From the NCBI RefSeq assembly GCF_030384665.1, contig NC_083674.1:1178001-1242000 (forward strand): a stretch of 64,000 nucleotides of DNA, read 5' to 3'. Below the pieces are notes generated by a model. It saw only the letters and a program-made list of their open reading frames with translations. It did not search any database and had not been told where the DNA came from. Shown here piece by piece: positions 21,201 through 31,088 of this stretch. Position 1 is the stretch's first letter; each line of letters starts with the position of its first letter. This DNA comes from Lodderomyces elongisporus. Taxonomy: Eukaryota; Ascomycota; Pichiomycetes; Serinales; Debaryomycetaceae. The translations under genes were made by a program, and so were the position numbers.

Positions 21201-22289
21201 AATGAATTAACCAAAATGGATTGTTTGCAGGTTCTAGACCGAATTTGGCAGTCTAGCTTTAATCGGGATGACAAGTGCAACTTGATTGCTAGAATCATTT
21301 CCTTTGATGTCCGCGAAATAAATGAACATATATTCAATTTCATAAATCAAAACTCTATATTTGAGTCCAATGTTTTGAAACTGCTATTTGAGTCATTTAG
21401 ACGTGTTGGAACCTCAAGAGTGATGAAACTTGATATCAAGTTAGCATCAAGTGGGAATCCTGATACAAAGTGGATAGAAGCATACTTTGCATATTTAAAA
21501 AGTACGAATGATTTGAATTCAATCACAGAAGCAAAAGAGTTGCCGCTTGAATTGAGTCAAGAGATTAAATTGTTGATTCTTGAAGCTGAAGCGGAAAGCG
21601 AATCCGCAAATTTTGGGCAAACGTTGGTGGAATTGGGTTTGGACTCAAAATCTCCCAATGACGCACGAGTGGCCGTTTGGATGATTAAAAACGATCTTTA
21701 TAACAATGTGGATCTCAGCACAGTTGTTTCTCGTTTTCTGCTTGCAGATGTACAACTGGTTGAACTCACTGAGATTAAGTCCTACGTCAATTTTTTGCAA
21801 TCGTTACAAAAAGGTTATAGTTACAAACACAATGCAGGAGCATCTATCGTGTCATTGAATCATTTAGCCAGCACATTACTTAGCACTGGTGATTTGGTGA
21901 CAATGAAACAAATGATTGAAAAGTTGTCACATCAAGAGTCAATACAACTAACAACATTGATGTTGGATATGTTGATCAGTGCGAAATCAAAGCATCATGC
22001 AACAAGTCCCTCTGTTTTAAACAAGCTTATGCAGTTTGTCAAGTTTTACAAGTGTTTGGAGATATCAAACTTGCCCTTGACGAATTTTCTTCAAATAGTA
22101 CAAATTTTGAAACTTACAAAATCTGAGTTGTTGAATGTTTTGGCAACCAGATTATTTGGTGGGAGAGCAAACGAGAATAATGAGAGACGTGTTGCCGATA
22201 TAATTAATTTTTATTTCTTGGAGGTTAGACTTTTTGATCAGGAATCTAAACAAAGAGTCAGTAGAGAATTGGGTAATTATGTGGTTTAA
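18207..22289 (+). CDS. RPM2: Large mitochondrial protein, probable RNase P protein subunit Rpm2
   Basis: 1360 residues, no obvious membrane anchor beyond one hydrophobic stretch near residue 185. The N-terminus is basic and Ser/Arg-rich, consistent with mitochondrial import, and an internal KRAFTTA-type segment occurs at about 285. The core (about 350-480) contains IYQSIKRNGLTLPEVDLYN and LKPSLETYTIVVTSLL, which resemble the helical-repeat region conserved in fungal Rpm2, the nuclear-encoded protein of mitochondrial RNase P that is also needed for mitochondrial translation. The remainder is alpha-helical-repeat-like. S. cerevisiae Rpm2 is about 1200 residues, so length fits. The call rests on remembered similarity in one region; another PPR-like mitochondrial RNA factor is the alternative. 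TATAAA sits about 150 bp upstream of the ATG. Confidence 0.65.
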   Translation: MVFSSLIRFAKFSTRAPPEASTRLRYSRHHSYKKPFFSSSDPYINTSYYYQALQPNDDFASRTRWWSQDNRQSTEHSGSFLRIADGHYGLYYSMYNHESERRERQLEYKCYIRRYLATQFKEGDRTKFKQCMFMKAYNSNHSNHSNHSHYHQYKQGYRNRYRYSRDHSRSRRNFHKKFLLFKLFVIGFTAKFIISRALRDTQVHIDNLKHLISRLSCTAFLKPTSYLLHSSTTSPLPPTSTPTSKSKPTPNSNDFISTLPITRPILLSGSVSANVFAIGLAKRAFTTAPTYHKQQVRAPRATVDQKDTNEEGKINNKILDDNDANDTSNVKKVSDADETDHYNEFNDHFLTTQTRLLRNAYEQYSSPQDLDVIYPIYQSIKRNGLTLPEVDLYNIVLRSIANRKLDSELEITAIENKLTNLLTVYQDLLCVAGLKPSLETYTIVVTSLLDASLACDNLPFKNSAQLADARMKAKEFTHICFEILHSVHSQIDLKPILPKATKLMKLYPELVSKDILVMFVPILQTPEKLNTSSQLCALQMIQYFKQFDVITNSEDTYLLIEKVYAEICKNEHIDVFQVYSAMMKCLMLNDFTNPASQLLDNILIDYKESLKFRNRPQKAEVGNLIADFLEVYALRFGILKAYNLMQKFSSVGYLPELPISFYNKFIIELSTSEDQFEQMWQLYDKVAVRKDFQSTSSLDLMRSTDISCRDQLLALSLQKGDHDRVFQLIKEILLKNHLIGHNHVLKMLLSYLSNGVVLNKAEGEYFNQHYFGLLCQVLESQTCHYEGSPYLNDFLSEIVPYLMVTVPPELCNSPMAAASVTNYNIVNFMRSNLVKKSIEQFDMQRDNLYGLVVIGRQLACYTGSDQDILKSIAQFEAKLISQFEDTENHYIELTAEVREYKNVLRTHFTALVKSLGVVDQNVEQAWKLIHDDSENLILDNSISDYTEAVSATNVNIDLSEMLNVNYKKGLKQFAFDFGQGATFLAATWSIVLNQNFVSNELTKMDCLQVLDRIWQSSFNRDDKCNLIARIISFDVREINEHIFNFINQNSIFESNVLKLLFESFRRVGTSRVMKLDIKLASSGNPDTKWIEAYFAYLKSTNDLNSITEAKELPLELSQEIKLLILEAEAESESANFGQTLVELGLDSKSPNDARVAVWMIKNDLYNNVDLSTVVSRFLLADVQLVELTEIKSYVNFLQSLQKGYSYKHNAGASIVSLNHLASTLLSTGDLVTMKQMIEKLSHQESIQLTTLMLDMLISAKSKHHATSPSVLNKLMQFVKFYKCLEISNLPLTNFLQIVQILKLTKSELLNVLATRLFGGRANENNERRVADIINFYFLEVRLFDQESKQRVSRELGNYVV

Positions 22290-24062
22290 TTTTTTAGAGT
22301 TTTTTTTTTATTTATTTTTTAACGAAGTTTTAATGCATTTTCTTTTAATTTTAATTTTGATTTTAATTAACTTAATGGATTTATCATCGTGTATTTCAGT
22401 AATTGTGAAAAATCGTAGCTCAATCAGTCGGAACAGTGGTTATAATGGTTGCAAGTATTATTATTTTTTTTGTATTCAACTGTTGTAACAGCAAAATGTA
22501 GTTTATTTTAATGCTGGCGTTAATGTTCAAGTTATTGTTAACAAGGAAGGTTTTGGCTCCGACACATGATGATTGTTGCAAATCTGATTGCAAGTGAAAA
22601 CGAAGTATTTGTTTTCCGAAAAATTAAAAAATATAAAACACATTTATAAATTTGAATAAACCAATCGTACTACTTTTAACAACAAATTTAATTTCGAAAG
22701 GTTGTTTTTAATTTGTGTTTTATAATAGACCAAAGCAGAGGCAGAGCCGTGAATGTAAAATTCGGGTCAGATTGAGGGTATCACATAGTCAAGTATGTTC
22801 AATGTCTAAACGCAGTACATACCCGCTTTGTTGCAAATCGAAAGTCGGGGTATTGCGTTTTTCACAATCAAACTCCCACAAATTTTGCTTATAAAATAGT
22901 GTATTGGTCTATATAGTCATGCTAATCAAGCATACTAGCAATTGTTTACAGCCAAAAGCACCCCCTTTCCATTGTCTTACTAAAAGATTTATTCGATTCG
23001 ATAAACAACAGTTTAGGAATTTGTTGGCTGAGACATAAGCCATTTTTCACATTTAATTTTTTTATTTTTTATTTTTTTACTTTTCTCATTTTTTTCATAT
23101 TTTAATCCCTCAGGACATTGTCAAGGATAGAATATATGGTGAAAAGAAAGCCCCTAAGTTGTTAGAGTAATAAGACTTTCGTTTCAATGCGATTATTATC
23201 TCTAAGCAACAATTGTTTATACAAAAAAGAATAAATTCAGTGGAGTGTTGTTTTAGGTCTTTTGGCCAAATGTATCTACAAACCTCTTCGTCATTAAGCA
23301 GCAAAAGGTTCTGTGGATCATTAGTGTTGCGTTTGAAAAAGTGATTGGGCTCAAGCTTCAAAAAGTGCAACTTGAATGTAGCATCATTACCATTTTTTAC
23401 TAATTTTTTTTTTTTATCTCAAACTTGAACGAAAAATCACCACATGAAGAAAATCACCATTCTGTGCTTTTCTCCTTTCCTCAACACCCCATTCCCACGC
23501 CTCTCATCATTTTATTTTGAGTTTCACAAAGAGTTTATGTCGAAATACATCTTAATCGGAAATCACAAAAAAAAGTTTTTTAAAAAAAAAGAGAGAAAGG
23601 GCTATAAAAGTGGCAAATCAACGTAAAAAGGAATCTTTCATTGAATTCACTAAGAACCAAAACTTTTGATGAAATACTCATTGGGATTGTTGAAATGTAT
23701 ATAGTCCATTTATCGGATCCGAGAAAGAAAATATGTTGGGGCAAAGTGGGGAGGGGGTGGGGAATAGTTTGCGCGCGAGGTGTAGGAAACAGGTTAGTGG
23801 GGGAAGACTGGGGAGCCACAAATGCACCATAATCAAACAGTCACCACAATCTTTAAGCCCTCGATCATCACTCAATGACTTTTCAAAACTGTAAACACAA
23901 ATATACATATGTATCTATATAAATTGAAATGTCCTTAGCTTTTACTTTTTGTTTGTTTTTGGACTTTTGACCACTCTTTTCATATCTGTTGTTCATTCGC
24001 TTCAGGATCTCCACTCTACATTTACTGAATTTCTACTTTCCAGATCAGTTTTAGTATTAACA
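22290..24062. other. Intergenic RPM2-like to methyltransferase
   Basis: 1.8 kb without a credible gene. It holds an imperfect hairpin at 22808-22860 (separate entry), poly(T) blocks (23055-23100, 23405-23418), a G-rich patch (23735-23765), and TATATAAA at 23916-23923, about 140 bp upstream of the methyltransferase ATG. Confidence 0.55.
22808..22860. other. Imperfect hairpin / inverted repeat
   Basis: AAACGCA (22808-22814) pairs with TGCGTTT (22854-22860). TACCC (22820-22824) pairs with GGGTA (22848-22852). TTT (22827-22829) pairs with AAA (22841-22843), closing around TTGCAAAT. A T run follows. Could be a structured transcript, a cruciform or a dyad binding site. Confidence 0.5.
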
Positions 24063-25013
24063 ATGACTGAAAAACAAGCACACCATACTGCAGTTAATTC
24101 TTTTGATCAAAACCATTCCGATTATCACACTTACCGGCCAGAGTTCACTCCAGTGATTGTTAACCCATTGCTAGTTGAGCTTAATCTTGCCACCAAAGAT
24201 GTTGATGGAGATCACATATTTGACACTTCAAAAAAGATTGTTGAGATTGCCGCGGGCACAGGGAAATTTACTAAAAATCTCGTTGCCAACGGATGGGCCG
24301 ACAATTTGACAATCATTGAACCGTCAACGGGAATGTTGGAATCATTTAAAAAGAATTTCCCAAACATTAAAGCAGTTCAAGCTTCAAGTTATGCAATCCC
24401 CATTGAAGATAGTTCCGTAGATGCCGTTATTATCGCGCAAGGGTTCCATTGGTTTGCTGATGCAGATAGCTTAAAAGAAATTAGTAGAGTCTTGAAACCG
24501 AACGGGAAATTGGGCTTGATTTGGAATTTTGATGATACTTCCCCTTCACAGGATTCACAAGCTGCTGAAAGCAAATTCTACGATGCAGGTTCTCGTTACT
24601 TCAACACGACGGATTTCAAAGGTAACAATCAAGATGTGTTTAAACAATTCTTTGCAAACCAGAAATGGAACCAAGAAGTTACACAATACATTTATGGATT
24701 TGATGTGAATGTTCCACAATACAGGCATGGAAAGTGGAGACAGATTTTTAAAAATGATTCATACTTCAAGAATGGGATTCTGGATTCATTTGCAATGTAT
24801 GATCTTGAAATAGAAAAGCAAAATGTATGGAAATACTGGGAGACCAGAAGTTACATAACCGACCTAGGTGATGAGGTAAAACAGAAGATTAAACTACACG
24901 TTGAAAAGTTAATTGAAGCGTACCAACAGGATAACAGCTTTTCCGACAACAATAAAACACGTTTAATTAAGCCCATGGGTACCCACACTGCAGTACTTAC
25001 CGTAAATAAATAA
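24063..25013 (+). CDS. Class I SAM-dependent methyltransferase (Crg1/Tmt1-like)
   Basis: 316 residues from ATG 24063; the frame is open further upstream but only from a TTG. Methyltransferase motif I is KIVEIAAGTGKFTKNL (about 58-73) with the Gly-rich loop EIAAGTGKF. The acidic end of the second strand is IIEPSTGM. Motif II/III-like segments are AVIIAQGFHWFAD and EISRVLKPNGKLGLIWNFDD. This layout matches the Methyltransf_11 family that includes yeast trans-aconitate methyltransferase Tmt1 and cantharidin-resistance Crg1. No signal peptide or membrane span is present. The substrate is unknown and orthology to either protein is not certain. It is convergent with the MNN1-like gene 265 bp away. 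Confidence 0.85.
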   Translation: MTEKQAHHTAVNSFDQNHSDYHTYRPEFTPVIVNPLLVELNLATKDVDGDHIFDTSKKIVEIAAGTGKFTKNLVANGWADNLTIIEPSTGMLESFKKNFPNIKAVQASSYAIPIEDSSVDAVIIAQGFHWFADADSLKEISRVLKPNGKLGLIWNFDDTSPSQDSQAAESKFYDAGSRYFNTTDFKGNNQDVFKQFFANQKWNQEVTQYIYGFDVNVPQYRHGKWRQIFKNDSYFKNGILDSFAMYDLEIEKQNVWKYWETRSYITDLGDEVKQKIKLHVEKLIEAYQQDNSFSDNNKTRLIKPMGTHTAVLTVNK

Positions 25014-25278
25014 AATTTGAAAAAAAAAAAGTGAAATAAAAATAAATAAATGAATGAATAATAAATTGTATAATAAATGGTATAAAAAATACAAACAATT
25101 ATTGTAATTCTGGAGATAGAAGTAAATCTGATGATTCAAATTAATTTGTATATATACAAATATAAAACAATAACAGTTTATTCGTCTATCGATTTATCTA
25201 TCTATATATTTATATATGTATATGTATAAATATTTGTATGCACAAATATATAGAATCGGTCAATCATCAGGTTAATTG

Positions 25279-27588
25279 CTAACCAGCAGCTTGTTCCTGA
25301 TTTATTTGTCCTTTAGCTTCCTCTACTTTTGCCGCTGAAGCCATAACCTCCTCTTTCAGTTTTGGTTTATTTCTCAGACCACCGGTGATCCACACTTTGC
25401 TTAAATAATCAAATTTCTTTGTTTCTTCTTCATTAAACTCGTAGATTTTGCCGCGATCAAATTCGTTTTCATCTCGATAGCTGGCGACTTGATCGTAAGC
25501 ACAATAGTAGTATCCAAAACAAATAGAACTCTTGACCCAACCTTTCTGTGGGCCCCAATCTTGAATAAACTCGGTTCGCTCGGTATCTTTTGCAAGGTTT
25601 TCATTAATCTCATCGACATCCTTCTTCCTTTTCTTCCACGACTGCTTAAACTCAATTTCTGGGTTGTCTTCTATTGGGTTTCCAGGCTCACGATATTTAG
25701 GCAAGTCCGGAGGAACCAATGCAGCTTTAATTCGAAGCGGATTGTTGAATAAATTAACCAATTCAGAAGTTTCGAATGCAGTATAGGGGTACTTTGTTCG
25801 ATCTCGATAATAACCATTTTTCTTGCAATAACCAAAACCAGAGTTGATCCAAAGAAGCTTTCCATCCCTATTCACATGCCCAGGATGGGTTGAGCAAACT
25901 TCGTTGCTTTTAGAGTTGGGATAAAACTTTCGGTCGGAATGAGCAGTTTTCTCACCTACTGATGCTGCCTGCACAGGGTTGAACTCGTAGTTTTCATCCC
26001 CTGCTGCCGATAAACCAATCCAATACAATTCTTTATCGCCCCAAATGGACGATTGGCACGGTTCAGTCCATAGCGATAATGGGCACATCATTAATAGTCC
26101 CATAAAATGCTGCCTCTTGTTGAACGCAACTACTCCAGCTTCTTGATAATGTCTCCATCCGGTCATGTACTTGTTGTTTAAAGTTTTCTCTGTGGTCCTT
26201 GGAATGCCAAAAAAGGCATCTATAGAATGCTCATTAGTGGGAAACAAAGTTGCAAAAAAATTAGTCTCTATAAAATCATTTGTGTCACGCAACGACCTGT
26301 CCTGGAAAAAATATGTTCCAGATTTTTGGTACTCTTCTGAAATGAAAAATTCCTCAGGGTTTACCAAGGGTACTGTATCCGCGTCTAAAAGTATAATCTC
26401 TTCAAAAGTTGAGAACAACATTGCTAAGATTTTGTTAGAATAGCCCGGAAATGAGTATTTGTAGGATCTGTTGATACATCCAACAATGTTGACAAATTCC
26501 AATTGTTGTTTAGGAAACTCGGAACCAAACTCCTTGTACTGTTTCAATAATTCAAGATCTGGCATAAACAGCTGATGCTCAGAGGTCAATTCGGGATCAA
26601 GTATGCTTTCAACATCAGCTGTGGCGGCAATCTCAATAAGCTCAATATTTTTACGTGTAATATCCCCTTTGTACATAATCTGAATCGGCAACTTGTTATT
26701 CAAGGCCCGAAGTAGTTTGATCAAGCGAATAAGATCTCTTGCATGTCTAGTAGTTGCCGAAATAACAATACCTCTACCTTTGGACTTGCGAAATATGAAA
26801 TCAATAATATTTTGGCCATTGAGATCTGATACATATTCAATATTGCCCTGTGTGTCAACTACGGGCCAGTCGTGTGTAACACTACCGCCCTCTTGTGCAG
26901 GCTCACCAGTTTGTTTGAAAATTGGCAATTTTCCAGTTAAAAACGGAAACAACTTTTTCGTCAACTGGTCATACATCAGTTGCAAATTTTCATCACTGTT
27001 TAGTTGCTCACCAAGAAAGCACTTGCCATATATTCTAAACGTGGTAATAACATCAGCCATCTCTTGCAAAATTTCCTTTGACACTTTAACACTTTTCTTG
27101 TATTCCTTCAATATTTGCAACTCATTCTCTCGACTAAGTATGAACTCGTCCCGGCTTTTTTTGGTGATCTTTGCAAAATCATCTCTCAACCTCGAAATCC
27201 GCTCCTTGACAAACGATTTCATCTTATCTGACGATTTGTCAAACCGGTACTCTGGATTGTTGTAAACAGTAAACTTCCAATCCGGTCGTTTCTCATTGAA
27301 TTGATTGAAATATATCTGGCATTTCTCGCGCAATGGAGCTGATTTGATCTTGCTAATATCATTCTGAAATGCTTTGGTGAAATTCTCATAGCCACCATAC
27401 AAGTACCGGCTGTAATGTAATTCGTTTTTAACTTTTAAACTCTGTAGTCTAAATGTTTCATGGTCAAATTTTTCTGGACTTAAAAGCACTTGTAATTTAT
27501 TGAGATTTGCGGGGATATCAATAGAAAGCAAACCAATGATGAAGAATAAACAAAGCACCAAGGCAGCAATCCGCCGTTTCAGTCGCAT
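25279..27588 (-). CDS. MNN1-family alpha-1,3-mannosyltransferase
   Basis: 769 residues with type II topology: a short basic cytosolic head (MRLKRR), one signal anchor (about 7-24) and a long lumenal part. The Mannosyl_trans3 family region includes SATTRHARDLIRLIKLLRAL, IQIMYKGDI, SNKILAMLFSTFEEIILLD, and the metal/sugar-nucleotide DxD site LDADTVPLVNPEEFF (D402-A-D404). CTG-clade yeasts carry several MNN1-like paralogues that extend O- and N-linked mannan in the Golgi, so no specific gene name is given. The C-terminal tail is Lys/Glu-rich. ATG at 27588. Confidence 0.9.
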   Translation of the reverse strand: MRLKRRIAALVLCLFFIIGLLSIDIPANLNKLQVLLSPEKFDHETFRLQSLKVKNELHYSRYLYGGYENFTKAFQNDISKIKSAPLREKCQIYFNQFNEKRPDWKFTVYNNPEYRFDKSSDKMKSFVKERISRLRDDFAKITKKSRDEFILSRENELQILKEYKKSVKVSKEILQEMADVITTFRIYGKCFLGEQLNSDENLQLMYDQLTKKLFPFLTGKLPIFKQTGEPAQEGGSVTHDWPVVDTQGNIEYVSDLNGQNIIDFIFRKSKGRGIVISATTRHARDLIRLIKLLRALNNKLPIQIMYKGDITRKNIELIEIAATADVESILDPELTSEHQLFMPDLELLKQYKEFGSEFPKQQLEFVNIVGCINRSYKYSFPGYSNKILAMLFSTFEEIILLDADTVPLVNPEEFFISEEYQKSGTYFFQDRSLRDTNDFIETNFFATLFPTNEHSIDAFFGIPRTTEKTLNNKYMTGWRHYQEAGVVAFNKRQHFMGLLMMCPLSLWTEPCQSSIWGDKELYWIGLSAAGDENYEFNPVQAASVGEKTAHSDRKFYPNSKSNEVCSTHPGHVNRDGKLLWINSGFGYCKKNGYYRDRTKYPYTAFETSELVNLFNNPLRIKAALVPPDLPKYREPGNPIEDNPEIEFKQSWKKRKKDVDEINENLAKDTERTEFIQDWGPQKGWVKSSICFGYYYCAYDQVASYRDENEFDRGKIYEFNEEETKKFDYLSKVWITGGLRNKPKLKEEVMASAAKVEEAKGQINQEQAAG

Positions 27589-28049
27589 TCTCCTGTAAAA
27601 ATAAAGTAAGCTATCTCTTTAAATCAAACTAGCAAAGAAATAGTTGAAACGTTAAGATACAAATTAATCTAGGGGAATTGTCCAGTATTAATATATGGTC
27701 GAGCATCCTTCAATGTTCCCTGTATCTCCTGTTCTTTGTATTTTTTTTTAATTTTTTTTAATTTTTTTTAACTTTTGTTGAATTTAATTTTGCTATTATT
27801 GGCATTCGTTAAATTTTTTTTTTTTTTTTTTTGCTTTTGTTTGGCAAAGCCTTGTTCTAAATATGTCTGGATACATGGCCAAGTGCACCATGTGCGTACA
27901 TTCCGACAACTTTGGATTCTCTCTCTCTCTCTCTTTTCTTTTTTTTTTTTATTAATTCTTGTTCTTTTACTCCTCTTCCTTTCCCTATTCCCTCTTTGAT
28001 CTTTTTCTTCTTCAATTTTTTTTGTCGGTGGAGGTGATGGTGCTGGTGC

Positions 28050-28080
<31 letters not shown>

Positions 28081-28688
28081 AGTAAAAGCAGTGGCAGTTG
28101 TTATTGTTATTGTTATTGTTATTGTTATTAATATTGTTGTATCTTTTGTGTTCTCAGTCTTTTACCCGACATAAGTAATGATTAGTTATGAGGGGATTGT
28201 ATATAAAGATATTAGTCCATATTATTTCCTGTTAAGAGGAACCAACAAATAACTTTACGGATACCAACTCGAAAATGAATACCTCTTGTTCGTTGAGGGT
28301 CTGTATAATTAACGACAATAGAATAAATTGTCTAATTGGTGTCTATATTCTTCACCATAATGTACCTTGCATGAATCTACATTGGAAAATTAAAGAAAAA
28401 ATAAAATATAAAAAATATTTACCACAAAAAAATTCACCACACAAGCTAAAAAAAATACAAAACAAAAAAACAAAGTAGAATCAAAACTCCAGGACAATAT
28501 CTTAATATTCCAAATTTGGAGGAAAAGACTTAACGAAACGAATCAAATCGATATTTCAAAAAAAGAAAAAAAGTAGACATATCCATTACTTGCATGGACT
28601 TGCGAGCTGCAGTTTAGTTAATAGATTTAAAGTTGACAACAGATGAGAAGGATAAAAGATTGAATATTTACATATATTAAACAGCTAC
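27589..28688. other. Low-complexity intergenic DNA
   Basis: 1.1 kb between two minus-strand genes. It contains TTTTTTTAA repeats (27747-27772), poly(T), a CT dinucleotide tract (27920-27934), (AGT)n at 28051-28074 and a TGTTAT hexamer repeat at 28099-28129. A 67-codon ATG frame at 28275-28478 follows a TATAAA (28203) but degenerates into Lys/Asn; not called as a gene. Confidence 0.6.
28051..28129. repeat. AGT trinucleotide and TGTTAT hexanucleotide repeats
   Basis: About eight AGT units (28051-28074), a degenerate GGT/AGT link, then about five TGTTAT units (28099-28129). Both are candidate length-variable loci. Confidence 0.8.
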
Positions 28689-29879
28689 TTAACGGGCTTT
28701 ACCTTCGGCAGCCTTTACATATATAATATCACCATCCTCGACAAAGTAATCTTTACCTTTCATTTGCAATTTACCAGCAGCCTTCACGCTTGCTTCATCG
28801 CCCAACTCAACCAAGTCTTCGTACTTCATAACTTGTGCAAGGATAAATGTTCTCTCCAAATCAGTGTGGATAGTTCCTGCGGCTTGTGGAGCTGTGTACC
28901 ATTTTCTAATGGTCCATTCTCTCACTTCATCTGGACCACCAGTGAAGAACGAGATCAAGTCCAACTCTTTTCTCATGGCAACAATGATCTTTGGTAATGC
29001 TGATTGTGCGCCAACCTCTTTACAGTAAGCTTCTCTCTCTTCATCTGAAGCCATTCCTGCCAATTTTTCTTCGAAACTAACGGAAACAGGGACAATCAAG
29101 TCATTTGGTGAGTTTTCATCAACCCACTCCTTGATTTTCAAAAGATGCTTGTTCTTCTTTCTGATATAGTCCTTTTCAGACAAGTTAATCAAGTAAATGA
29201 CTGGCTTTGCTGTTAACAAAAGCATTTGGTTGATAGCGTCAACCTCCTTTGCTGTCCAAGTCTGGTTAGCGACTCTTTTACCCTCTTCCAACAATTTAAT
29301 AATTCTCTTTACCAACTCGGCTTCCTCCTTCTTTTGCTTCACTTCCAAAGACTGACCACCTCTTTTTGTAATCTTTTCAATACCTTCCAAGTATTTGGTT
29401 GCAAATTCAATATCTTTCAATCTCAACTCATCCTTAACAATGTCCAAATCGGCCACTGGGTTAACTTCATCGTTGATGTGAATAATTTCGGCATCGTCAA
29501 AAGCTCTGGTCATTTGGAAGATCGAGTCCACTGCTCTGATGTTGGCCAAGAAATTGTTACCCAAACCTTCACCAGAGTGTGCACCTTTAGTCAAACCTGC
29601 GATATCATACACAGTCAAAAAAGCTGGAACCTCGCTCTTTGGTTTGTACAATTCACATAACTTATCAAATCTTTCACTTGGAACAATAACTCTTGCTTCT
29701 TCTGGTTCGATAGTTGCGAATGGATAATTGGCTGGGTTACCCAAAGGACATCTGGTAATTGCTTGGAAAAAAGTTGATTTACCAACATTGGCCAAACCAA
29801 CAATACCCGACTTCAAATTATTTCCTGGTCTTCCCAAAAGAATTGGTTTTTCTTGAGCTCCTTTCTTCTTTGGTGGCAT
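28689..29879 (-). CDS. OLA1: Obg-like ATPase Ola1 (YchF family)
   Basis: 396 residues, matching the family length of about 394. A short lysine-rich head precedes the P-loop GLANVGKST (28-36). G2/G3-type motifs include YPFATIEPEEARVIVPSER and DIAGLTKGAHSGEGLGN. The G4 position reads NLSEKD (NxxE rather than NKxD), the change that gives YchF/Ola1 proteins ATP rather than GTP preference. A coiled-coil insertion (about 150-205) and a C-terminal TGS domain (about 305-390) follow. The protein is cytosolic, ribosome-associated and stress-related. It is divergent from MRPL37 across 557 bp. Confidence 0.97.
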   Translation of the reverse strand: MPPKKKGAQEKPILLGRPGNNLKSGIVGLANVGKSTFFQAITRCPLGNPANYPFATIEPEEARVIVPSERFDKLCELYKPKSEVPAFLTVYDIAGLTKGAHSGEGLGNNFLANIRAVDSIFQMTRAFDDAEIIHINDEVNPVADLDIVKDELRLKDIEFATKYLEGIEKITKRGGQSLEVKQKKEEAELVKRIIKLLEEGKRVANQTWTAKEVDAINQMLLLTAKPVIYLINLSEKDYIRKKNKHLLKIKEWVDENSPNDLIVPVSVSFEEKLAGMASDEEREAYCKEVGAQSALPKIIVAMRKELDLISFFTGGPDEVREWTIRKWYTAPQAAGTIHTDLERTFILAQVMKYEDLVELGDEASVKAAGKLQMKGKDYFVEDGDIIYVKAAEGKAR

Positions 29880-29914
29880 TCTATATTTCTATTCTTAATA
29901 TTGCTTATATCTTG

Positions 29915-29948
<34 letters not shown>

Positions 29949-30436
29949 AAATGAAAAAGGTAAAAATAAAAAATAAAAAAATTGAAAAGATCTTTAAAAC
30001 CAAAAAGAAAAATTATAGAAAGAGAAAGCAATGCTTGAAAAGTTTTGAAAAATTACGCACTTTGGAGATTCTTAAAATTTTCAATGTCGGAAAAAAATCA
30101 AGAAGACGTCACCTACGGGAGTTCCCCCCCCTCAAAAAAAAAAGGAACAGACACACACACAGACACACACACAAACAAAAGAGAGAGAACTTAGCTTCTT
30201 CTCCTTGACACTCTTTTCTCTCTGTAATTTTTTTTTTTCCAAACCACACGAACAGAAAAAAAGTACAAGTTTTGAGATCTCAAAGGGTTTACTCCGACTA
30301 TGAAGACCTTGTCTTATTTATCGTCATACACACAGACACAGACACACACACACATACACGAACATTAAGATTGGAGGTTGGCTATCAAAATATATACAAC
30401 TACCTCTACTAATACAGACAAATACGCAAATAAACA
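29880..30436. promoter_or_regulatory. Divergent promoter region OLA1 / MRPL37
   Basis: 557 bp shared upstream region. TATA-like DNA at 29930-29948 faces OLA1. AC/CA tracts occur at 30151-30175 and 30327-30358, with a poly(T) at 30228-30238. No specific factor site is recognised. Confidence 0.5.
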
Positions 30437-30787
30437 ATGTTCAGTCTAGGAGTTCGCCGAAGTGTCCAGTCTACTGCTACGTTCAAGAGGTCATTTACAA
30501 CTGCTTATAGGTTAAGAAATGAAGCTATTGAAGCTGTACCGAAAACCAACAAGGTAGAGTCATCTTGCAAAGCAGGAACAGTGTTGAACTTGAAAGTATT
30601 CAAAAAGGGCGATGAGCCAGTTGCTTTAGAAGATTCCGAGTACCCGGAATGGCTTTGGAACATGATTGAGCCAAACAAAAATCTTGATGAGATCAAAAAT
30701 GAAAACTTTCTTAGGTGGAGGAAAATTAAGCTCCTGAAAGCTAATAACAACAAGATCAAGGCAAATAACTTTTTGTCAAAGATGTGA
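30437..30787 (+). CDS. MRPL37: Mitochondrial ribosomal protein mL54 (Mrpl37)
   Basis: 116 residues. The N-terminus (about 1-25) is a typical arginine/serine presequence. The mL54 core follows: CKAGTVLNLKVFKKGDEPVA, the family hallmark DSEYPEWLWNM, then ENFLRWRKIKLLKANNNKIK. mL54 is a component of the mitochondrial large ribosomal subunit. Length agrees with Mrpl37 of other yeasts (about 105 residues). Confidence 0.95.
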   Translation: MFSLGVRRSVQSTATFKRSFTTAYRLRNEAIEAVPKTNKVESSCKAGTVLNLKVFKKGDEPVALEDSEYPEWLWNMIEPNKNLDEIKNENFLRWRKIKLLKANNNKIKANNFLSKM

Positions 30788-31088
30788 TTGGAGATTGAAA
30801 AGTACGAGAAATTGCGAGTTCTTTTCTTTTTTATTATTATTATTTTAGTGTACATAGTTACGGACGATTTACGAGAGGTTGAATATACATGAATCCTAAT
30901 ATATATATATATATATAACTGTAGCATAGAAGCGCTATCTCCATAATTGCTCATTTTACTCATTTACTCCTTCAAGAATTCAAAACATAATTCAAAAGCA
31001 TTTATTTTATAGTATAAAGTAACCACTTACCATCCTATCAAGTTTAAATAAAAAAACACGGTATTTTGCACAGAGTTTGCATGATTCA
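30788..31088. other. Convergent spacer MRPL37 / ankyrin-DIL gene
   Basis: 301 bp, A/T-rich, with an AT dinucleotide run at 30899-30916. It probably holds the two 3' UTRs and nothing else. Confidence 0.6.

Noticed and set aside
22560..22590. ATGATGA followed by CTGA, like C and D' boxes of a snoRNA
   Set aside because: No terminal stem, no second D box at the right distance and no guide recognised.
23110..23370. 86-codon minus-strand frame with ordinary composition
   Set aside because: No ATG at its start (TTG) and no recognisable family; likely chance.
23949..24062. 38-residue extension of the methyltransferase
   Set aside because: First codon is TTG, the segment has no family similarity and ATG 24063 gives the expected methyltransferase start.
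28275..28478. 67-codon ATG frame with upstream TATAAA
   Set aside because: Second half is Lys/Asn/Ile from A-rich DNA; no family; expected by chance.
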